A stretch of DNA of 64,000 bases from an uncultured Christensenellaceae bacterium (GTDB lineage Bacteria > Bacillota > Clostridia > Christensenellales > Borkfalkiaceae): assembly GCA_910586825.1 (NCBI GenBank), contig CAJUJF010000004.1, forward strand, positions 55,108 through 119,107, written 5' to 3'. Of the stretch, positions 58,027 to 64,000 are shown piece by piece. A model generated the notes under the pieces. The model was not told the DNA's origin, did not search any database, and worked only from the letters and a program-made list of their open reading frames with translations. The translations under genes were made by a program, and so were the position numbers. The first letter of the stretch is position 1. Each line of letters begins with the position of its first letter.

Positions 58027-58692
58027 ATGAAAGAACAAAAAACGAAAAGCAAAAAGAGATTGTTGTACTACCTCATTCTTGCGGTAAGCGTCCTTCTGCT
58101 CGCCGCGGCGACCGTGCTGACGGTGTACTTCGTGTCGAATCAGTCGAACGTGCTTGAAAAGCCGCCCGTCGTGGAACCCGGCGGAGACGACAACAAGCCC
58201 GGCGGCGATGATAACAAACCCGGCGGCGACAACCCCGACGATACGGACAAGCCCACGGGCGGCGACAGCGCGGACAAGTACGTCGCGCCTCTTGCGAACG
58301 TGAAGTATACGCTCGAATACGGCGAGATCTACACCAACGAAACGCTCGGCTGGTCTTACCGTCACAACGCGCTCGACTTCGCCGCCGAGGCGGGCACCGA
58401 AGTCTACGCGATGGCGGACGGCGAGGTGGAAACGGTGAGCTATAACGACAAGACGGGCAACTATATCATCGTAAATCACGGCAACGGATTGAGAACGCTG
58501 TACCGTTTCGTCGAACCTGTCAAGGGACTCGGCAAGGGCGCCGAAGTCAAAAAGGGCGCGGTGATCGGCACGGTTGCCGAAGCGTACGGCTCGGAGTTCA
58601 AGGACGGCACGCACCTTCACTTCGAAGTTTCGGTGAACAACGTCGCCAAGAACCCTGCGGACTATTTCGAAGTCGTACAGGAAGAAAAATAA
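58027..58692 (+). CDS. M23 (LytM-type) peptidase, SpoIIQ-like
   Basis: The protein has 221 residues. One N-terminal membrane helix (LLYYLILAVSVLLLAAATVL) is followed by a Gly/Asp/Pro linker with repeated GGDDNKP units (about 48-82). A LytM domain follows with the zinc-binding motifs SYRHNALDF (HxxxD) and THLHFEV (HxH), so it may be active. The size, single helix and forespore-type promoter fit SpoIIQ, which links to SpoIIIAH across the engulfing membranes and helps degrade peptidoglycan. B. subtilis SpoIIQ lacks the catalytic His; clostridial versions have it. Other M23 endopeptidases cannot be excluded. Confidence 0.85.
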   Translation: MKEQKTKSKKRLLYYLILAVSVLLLAAATVLTVYFVSNQSNVLEKPPVVEPGGDDNKPGGDDNKPGGDNPDDTDKPTGGDSADKYVAPLANVKYTLEYGEIYTNETLGWSYRHNALDFAAEAGTEVYAMADGEVETVSYNDKTGNYIIVNHGNGLRTLYRFVEPVKGLGKGAEVKKGAVIGTVAEAYGSEFKDGTHLHFEVSVNNVAKNPADYFEVVQEEK

Positions 58693-58701
58693 GCAGATTG
58701 C

Positions 58702-58732
58702 TTCCCCGCGGAAATATCCGCGGGGAATTTTT
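58702..58732 (+). terminator. Terminator after the M23 peptidase gene
   Basis: A perfect 10-bp stem (58702-58711 with 58718-58727), then TTTTT. Confidence 0.93.
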
Positions 58733-58756
58733 GCGTTGCGATTATTTAGAAGACGG

Positions 58757-58786
58757 TTGACAACGGCGGCGGATATATCGTATAAT
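58757..58786 (+). promoter_or_regulatory. Sigma-A promoter for the 58818 gene
   Basis: TTGACA (58757-58762), 18-bp spacer, TATAAT (58781-58786). Confidence 0.85.
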
Positions 58787-58817
58787 GAATTCAGAAAACT
58801 GATTCGGAGGAATCGCT

Positions 58818-59450
58818 ATGGAATGGTTGAACAACGGGGCGGGTTTGATCGCGCTCATATCCGCAATTCTTACGACGGTACTTTTGATCGTGGTGATCTG
58901 TATCGTCTGGGGTCTCAGAAACAGGATCGCCGTGCAAAAACTGAACTTTCTCGGATTTTTTTCCACGGATGTGGAAACCCGCAGCAATTATGCCGAACTC
59001 ACGATCGGGAATAAGTCTTTGAACGAAGTCGCGGTCGTCGAACTCGGCATCCGCAACGGACGGGTGAATTTCGATCTCACGCAGCTCTATCGCAAAAAAT
59101 GCGGGCTCTCTCCCGACGTGCGCATCGTCGTGGAACAGCGCAGTTCTCTGCGGTTTACGCTCACGGAGGAAGAACTGCTCGGCGTGCTTGTCGAAGGCAA
59201 GAAGGGAAAGGAACTGAAAAAACTTCGCTTATACGCCGTGGATCTTACGGGAAATCTCTACAAGGGCACGATTCCCGCCGTACGGAAACTGTTGCAACAA
59301 ACGCTGATCAGAGAAAAGGCGGGCGTTCCCGCCGCGGGAGGTCAGCGGAAGCCTTCCGCGCCTGCGGAGACCGTGCGGGAAATCGCCGCGCCGGCGGCGG
59401 AATCCGTCGCGGAAGAGAAGGCGGAAGAGGAATCTCGGACCGACGCATAA
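58818..59450 (+). CDS. Single-pass membrane protein, unknown
   Basis: The protein has 210 residues. GGAGGAA lies before the ATG. One N-terminal membrane helix (LIALISAILTTVLLIVVICIVWGL) is followed by a beta-rich domain (AELTIGNKSLNEVAVVELGIRNGRVNFDL...SSLRFTLTEEEL) of unrecognised type. The C-terminal 45 residues are low complexity (Ala/Glu/Pro). No catalytic motif was found. It probably exposes its domain to the cytoplasm. Function unknown. Confidence 0.75.
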   Translation: MEWLNNGAGLIALISAILTTVLLIVVICIVWGLRNRIAVQKLNFLGFFSTDVETRSNYAELTIGNKSLNEVAVVELGIRNGRVNFDLTQLYRKKCGLSPDVRIVVEQRSSLRFTLTEEELLGVLVEGKKGKELKKLRLYAVDLTGNLYKGTIPAVRKLLQQTLIREKAGVPAAGGQRKPSAPAETVREIAAPAAESVAEEKAEEESRTDA

Positions 59451-59473
59451 CGCGGCGCGCGGAAACATAGAAT

Positions 59474-59522
59474 AACCTGTCGGAAAACGGCGCGGGAAGC
59501 GGCGGTTCCGGGAGGTTTTTTT
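59474..59522 (+). promoter_or_regulatory. Terminator-like hairpin overlapping the ribosome binding site of 59523
   Basis: AACCTgtCGG (59474-59483) pairs with CCGggAGGTT (59508-59517), with one mismatch and one wobble. T7 and the ATG at 59523 follow at once. GGAGG (59511-59515) is inside the stem, the same design as at 57504. Confidence 0.55.
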
Positions 59523-60965
59523 ATGCGCAAAATCGTTTGCTGTGTTTTGTGTGCGGGTATTCTTTTACCGCTTACGGCGGCCGTCGGCTGTTCTTCTCCG
59601 CGGAAGAGAGACGGATACGTGATGAATCTGGAATATTTTCCCGAAGAGCGCAAGCTTACCGCGGAGGCGACGCTCACGCTGAGCAACCGTACCGATACGG
59701 AGCTCGGAGAATTAAAATTTCAGCTTTGGGCGAACGCTTACCGCGAGGGCGCAAAATACGCGCCCGTTTCCCAGCTGTACGAATCCAAGGCGTATTATAA
59801 CGGAAAGAGTTACGGCGGGATTACGATCGCTTCCGTAACGGGCGGGACCTTTGCGGTTACGGGGGAAGACGCGAATATTCTCACGGTTAAGCCCTCGTCG
59901 CCGCTGTATCCCGACGAACAGATCACGCTCGGCATGCAGTTCGAAGTGGATCTTGCGCAAATCAATCACCGTCTCGGCGTGGGAGAACACAACGTCAATC
60001 TCGCACACTTTTATCCGATCCCCTGTTTTTACGGGCAAAGCGGTTACGAAGAGTACGTCTATACGCCGACCGGCGATCCGTTCGTGAACGAATGCATGGA
60101 TTTCGACGTCACGCTGACGGTTCCGGAAAACTATACCGCCGTTTATAACGGTACGGGGGAATGCGTCGCACAAAACGGAAAGAAAGCGTATCATATAATA
60201 GCGGAAAACGTACGGGATACCGCGATCGTACTCGGCACGGAACTCAAAAGTGTGACCGCTACGGCGGACGGCGTTCCCGTAGAATACTATTATTTTTCGG
60301 ACGCCGCGCCCGAGGCTTCGTTGAAAGCCGCGACGGAGAGCTTGGCGTACTACGCGAAAACGTTCGGGGCGTACACCTATCCGCGGTACACGGTCGTGGA
60401 GACGGATTTCCCTTACGGCGGAATGGAGTATTCGGGAATGGCGATGATCGCTTCCGATCTTTCCTCTACCGAAATTCCGACCGTGATCGCGCACGAAACG
60501 GCGCATCAGTGGTGGTACGGCATGGTGGGCAGCAATCAGTATTGCAGTTCCTGGCAGGACGAAGGTCTCGCGGAATTTTCGACCGCGCTCTTCTTCGGGG
60601 CGCATCCTTCCTACGGGGTGACGTACGAAAACGCCGTTGCGGCAAGCGAAAAATCTTACCGCGCCTTCTTTTCGGTCTATTCCCAGATCAACGGAGAGGC
60701 GAATACCAAGATGAACCGTCCGCTCACCTCGTTCACGGGGGACTACGAATACCGCAATATCGCGTACGATAAAGGCGTCATTCTGTTCTCGCGCCTTAAA
60801 AGCGTGCTGGGCGAGAAGAAATTTTTTGCGGGACTGAAACGGTACGCCGAACAGTACCGCGGAAAACTCGCGACGCAGGAAAATATGATTTCCTGTTTTA
60901 CCGCGGCGGGCGGGAATGCGGAAGGCGTGTTCACGTCGTTTACCGAAGGGCTTTGCGTAATCTGA
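59523..60965 (+). CDS. M1-family metallopeptidase lipoprotein
   Basis: The protein has 480 residues. Lipobox-like VGCSS at about residue 23 after a signal helix. Residues about 35-250 hold the M1 N-terminal beta domain. The catalytic domain has YGGMEYSGM (in place of GAMEN) and the zinc motif HETAHQWW at about residue 324, followed 18 residues later by the Glu of WQDEGLAEF. The C-terminal domain of large M1 enzymes is mostly missing, as in short relatives. It should remove N-terminal residues from peptides at the outer face of the membrane. There is no marked terminator before the corA leader. Confidence 0.93.
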   Translation: MRKIVCCVLCAGILLPLTAAVGCSSPRKRDGYVMNLEYFPEERKLTAEATLTLSNRTDTELGELKFQLWANAYREGAKYAPVSQLYESKAYYNGKSYGGITIASVTGGTFAVTGEDANILTVKPSSPLYPDEQITLGMQFEVDLAQINHRLGVGEHNVNLAHFYPIPCFYGQSGYEEYVYTPTGDPFVNECMDFDVTLTVPENYTAVYNGTGECVAQNGKKAYHIIAENVRDTAIVLGTELKSVTATADGVPVEYYYFSDAAPEASLKAATESLAYYAKTFGAYTYPRYTVVETDFPYGGMEYSGMAMIASDLSSTEIPTVIAHETAHQWWYGMVGSNQYCSSWQDEGLAEFSTALFFGAHPSYGVTYENAVAASEKSYRAFFSVYSQINGEANTKMNRPLTSFTGDYEYRNIAYDKGVILFSRLKSVLGEKKFFAGLKRYAEQYRGKLATQENMISCFTAAGGNAEGVFTSFTEGLCVI

Positions 60966-60985
60966 AAATTTTTTCCGAAAAACAG

Positions 60986-61014
60986 TTGCCAAATTTCCCG
61001 ATTCAAGGTATAAT
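60986..61014 (+). promoter_or_regulatory. Sigma-A promoter of the corA leader transcript
   Basis: TTGCCA (60986-60991), 17-bp spacer, TATAAT (61009-61014). The start of transcription is near 61021, so the leader is about 210 nt. Confidence 0.88.
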
Positions 61015-61064
61015 AAAAAATGCGGAAGAAGTTTTTCTCCGCGCAGTGCATTAAGGAGTGGAAA

Positions 61065-61130
61065 ATGGACGCTGGCCCAAACAACCGACGTGTTGTTACA
61101 ACGGAATTGTTCCGTGCGGTAAAACGGTAA
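61065..61130 (+). CDS. Leader peptide of corA (21 aa)
   Basis: AAGGAG (61053-61058) sits 6 nt before the ATG. The peptide starts MDAGPNNRR and ends LFRAVKR. Codons for Phe-Arg-Ala (61110-61118) contain the antiterminator segment. Acidic residue 2, a Pro at 5, an RR pair and LFR recall E. coli MgtL ([17 protein letters not shown]), which senses Mg2+ by ribosome instability. The real translation is inferred from the binding site and the position. Confidence 0.7.
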   Translation: MDAGPNNRRVVTTELFRAVKR

Positions 61131-61159
61131 TTCGCAAGATGAAGGATTGAGTATTTCCG

Positions 61160-61189
61160 ACGCACGGAGATTTTTCCCGTGCGTTTTTT
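61160..61189 (+). terminator. Attenuator (intrinsic terminator) in the corA leader
   Basis: ACGCACGG (61160-61167) pairs with CCGTGCGT (61177-61184), then TTTTTT. The left arm CGCACGGA (61161-61168) can instead pair perfectly with TCCGTGCG (61111-61118) in the leader peptide, which would prevent termination. Confidence 0.75.
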
Positions 61190-61230
61190 GTTGTCCGAAA
61201 AGACAAATGCGATAAAAGGCGGAAATGCTT

Positions 61231-62223
61231 ATGATTAAATTTTTCAAGTCCGAAGGCGGTCATGCGACCGTCCGCCTCGAAGAGTTTGAAAAGGGATGCT
61301 GGATCGATATGGTAAACCCGACCGACGACGAGGTGGAAGACGTGATCGCATTCTCCGGAATTCCCGAGGAGATGCTCAAAGCCGCGCTTGACGAAGAGGA
61401 GACGGCGCGTTGCGAACGGGACGAGGGCGCGTTCATGTGCCTGCTCGACACGCCCACGATTACCGATACCGACGACGGCGATACTTACGAAACGATTCCC
61501 ATCGCGCTGATCTATAACGATAAGTGTCTGGTGAGCGTTTCTTTGCGCGGTAATTCCGTGATCGGCGATTTTATCTCCAACCGCGTCAAAATCGACACCG
61601 CGCAGCCGATGCTGTTCATTCTTACCTTTATGATGGGGAACGCAAAACGCTTTCTTTCCAGCTTGCGCCAGATCGATAAAAAGTCTTTGCGCACGCAGGC
61701 GGAGTTGCACCGTTCCATGAAGAATAAAGAGCTGATTCAGATGCTCGCGCTCGAAAATTCCCTCGTGTATTTTTCCACGTCGCTGAGTTCGAATATCGGC
61801 GTCTATAATAAAATGGAAAAAATGCCCGTCATTTCGGGCAACGAAGAGTATAAAGATCTGTATGACGACGTCGTGATCGAAACCCGTCAGGCAGTCGAAA
61901 TGTGTAATATTTACCGTGATATTTTATCGGGAACGATGGACGCGTACGCTTCCGTGATTTCCAATAACGTAAACACGGTCATGAAACTGCTTGCGGTGAT
62001 CACGCTGATCATCACGATCCCCACGCTCATCGCAAGTTTGTGGGGCATGAACGTCGCGGTCCCGTTCGGCGACTCCGTATGGGGATTCTGGGTGATCATC
62101 GGGATCTGTATCGCGGTCACGGGTGTTACGGCGTTCTTCATCATCCGCTCCACCAATTCCATTAAATTCAAAACCGCAAGACCGCATCGAAGACGGCGGA
62201 ACCGCAGAGACGGCGACAGATAG
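61231..62223 (+). CDS. corA: CorA-type magnesium/divalent cation transporter
   Basis: The protein has 330 residues from the ATG at 61231 (AAGGCGG 8 nt upstream; the ATG at 61225 is too close). It has the long acidic N-terminal domain (DMVNPTDDEVEDVIAFSGIPEEML) with TPTIT, a long stalk helix (NGMMGNAKRFLSSLRQIDKKSL-like, LIQMLALENSLVYFSTSL) and two C-terminal membrane helices around the GMN signature (SLWGMNVAVPF). The C-terminal tail is basic (TARPHRRRRNRR). The leader attenuator and peptide upstream suggest Mg2+ control. Confidence 0.94.
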   Translation: MIKFFKSEGGHATVRLEEFEKGCWIDMVNPTDDEVEDVIAFSGIPEEMLKAALDEEETARCERDEGAFMCLLDTPTITDTDDGDTYETIPIALIYNDKCLVSVSLRGNSVIGDFISNRVKIDTAQPMLFILTFMMGNAKRFLSSLRQIDKKSLRTQAELHRSMKNKELIQMLALENSLVYFSTSLSSNIGVYNKMEKMPVISGNEEYKDLYDDVVIETRQAVEMCNIYRDILSGTMDAYASVISNNVNTVMKLLAVITLIITIPTLIASLWGMNVAVPFGDSVWGFWVIIGICIAVTGVTAFFIIRSTNSIKFKTARPHRRRRNRRDGDR

Positions 62224-62255
62224 CGCCGCGCGAGTAATTTTTCGGGAAGTGGGAT

Positions 62256-62453
62256 ATGCCTGTATTACAATATAAATGCAAGTCGTGCGGAAAGACGTTC
62301 GACGAACTCGTCGGGAAGTACGACGAAGCGGTCGTTTGTCCCGCGTGCGGCGAAATTGCGGAGCGGGATTGGTCCGGCGAAGTGTATTCCGCAACGGGAA
62401 AACCCGTGAAAAAGTGCGGCGGCAACTGTCGGACGTGCGGCGGATGCAAATAA
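62256..62453 (+). CDS. FmdB-family zinc ribbon protein
   Basis: The protein has 65 residues. It begins MPVLQYKCKSCGKTFDELVGK and has two CxxC pairs (CKSC, CPAC), the FmdB/CxxC zinc-ribbon layout, plus a Cys-rich tail (KKCGGNCRTCGGCK) that may bind another metal. GGGATAT precedes the ATG. These small proteins are often found alone; the role is not known. Confidence 0.88.
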   Translation: MPVLQYKCKSCGKTFDELVGKYDEAVVCPACGEIAERDWSGEVYSATGKPVKKCGGNCRTCGGCK

Positions 62454-62478
62454 TAAGTTCGGCAAGAAAACATCGGAT

Positions 62479-62514
62479 GCGGCGTTTCGGAACCCCGAAA
62501 CGCCGCGTATTTTT
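62479..62514 (+). terminator. Terminator after the FmdB gene
   Basis: A perfect 12-bp stem (62479-62490 with 62495-62506) with AACC loop, then GTATTTTTTT. Confidence 0.95.
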
Positions 62515-62691
62515 TTATCGGAATGGGAAGATTTGTCGAATTTTGATCAAATAGTCGATCTGCCGTTTTCGGCGCGGACTGCTTTGTGCGCTATATCTTG
62601 TGTCCGGACGCGTTAAAAAATCAAGATATCACGTGCGTAAAAATTTTCGGAATTTCCCGAAAAAAAGTTAAAAAATAATTTCAAAATCGCT

Positions 62692-62720
62692 TGACTATCT
62701 TTTGGGAAGATGATATTATG
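62692..62720 (+). promoter_or_regulatory. Promoter of the 23S rRNA gene with an AT-rich UP region
   Basis: TTGACT (62692-62697), 17-bp spacer, TATTAT (62715-62720). An A/T-rich stretch (about 62660-62690) sits just upstream, like an UP element. The leader holds stems such as AAGCTGTC...GGCAGCTT (62724-62745) and GCTTTTTC...GAAAAAGC (62746-62766). Confidence 0.85.
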
Positions 62721-62966
62721 TTTAAGCTGTCTTTTAGGCAGCTTGCTTTTTCGCAGGAAAAAGCCCTTCTTTTGAAGGAAAACCGAAGATTGACAACTGC
62801 ATAGCAAGAACAAGAAATTGTAAGGCAATAAATTCTTGAAAGAAAGAAACGAAAGGTTAATACAATTAGCACGAGAGGACGATTAGTTGGACTCTTGGGA
62901 AAGAAATTGTGGAAACGTTTTGTTGAGTAAAAGACATAGAATTTTGTAACGAGAGACGAGTAGAAA

Positions 62967-64000
<1,034 letters not shown>

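Noticed and set aside
60986..61231. Known riboswitch (M-box, manganese yybP-ykoY) before corA
   Set aside because: The conserved cores of these riboswitches were not found; a leader peptide with an attenuator explains the structure better.

Overview
The window comes from an endospore-forming member of the Bacillota, most likely an uncultured gut Clostridia lineage. The evidence is spoIIE, a complete gerA-type germinant-receptor operon, a SpoIIQ-like M23 peptidase, sigma-A promoters of the TTGACA-N17-TATAAT type, strong GGAGG ribosome binding sites, and many lipoproteins carrying InlB-type (Listeria-Bacteroides, Flg_new) repeats. Base composition is moderate, roughly 50% GC, with AT-rich intergenic regions. 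No database search was possible, so family calls rest on recognised motifs.

Layout. 1-11.9 kb: two giant surface proteins (one cut by the window edge) built from InlB-like repeats. 12-14.8 kb: an SGNH hydrolase fused to a nicotinamidase-like domain, tRNA-Ser(GCU), the decayed tail of a large serine recombinase, and a DegV protein. 14.8-30 kb: an alpha-glucan region with three surface lipoproteins (one a GH13 amylase with a CBM41-like domain), a LacI-type regulator, an intracellular GH13 enzyme, MalE/F/G/K-type transporter genes, and a glycogen phosphorylase that breaks off half-way. Surface amylase, importer, cytoplasmic hydrolase and phosphorylase would make one starch-utilisation pathway. 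Three TTAAACnGTTAA boxes upstream of its surface genes are candidate operators for the LacI protein. 30-33.2 kb: a small accessory patch with two paralogous unknown proteins flanking three XRE-type regulators. 33.4-39.4 kb: another giant lipoprotein, split by a frameshift, with BspA-like leucine-rich repeats and a recent 294-bp duplication.

40.3-47.5 kb is sporulation related, on the minus strand: spoIIE, a compact transcription unit that could make a small RNA or two 10-residue peptides, gerAA-gerAB-gerAC, and a membrane protein. 47.6-49.0 kb holds two paralogous Cys-rich small proteins and two paralogous XRE regulators with matching promoters. 49-57.5 kb is housekeeping: a phosphoribosyltransferase, grpE-dnaK-dnaJ, an XRE regulator with a divergent DUF7662-like gene and clear operators, then prmA-rsmE-mtaB-HIT. 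57.5-62.5 kb: two genes behind look-alike forespore-type promoters (including the M23 peptidase), an M1 peptidase lipoprotein, a CorA-type transporter preceded by a leader peptide and attenuator, and an FmdB zinc ribbon. The window ends inside a 23S rRNA gene that has its own promoter and no 16S gene upstream.

The most interesting signals are the corA leader-peptide attenuator (its peptide resembles E. coli MgtL), the micropeptide/RNA unit beside spoIIE, the shared GTATA-N17-CAnnnT promoter geometry of forespore-type genes, the phosphorylase/SLOG chimera, the SGNH-nicotinamidase fusion, and the unlinked 23S gene.
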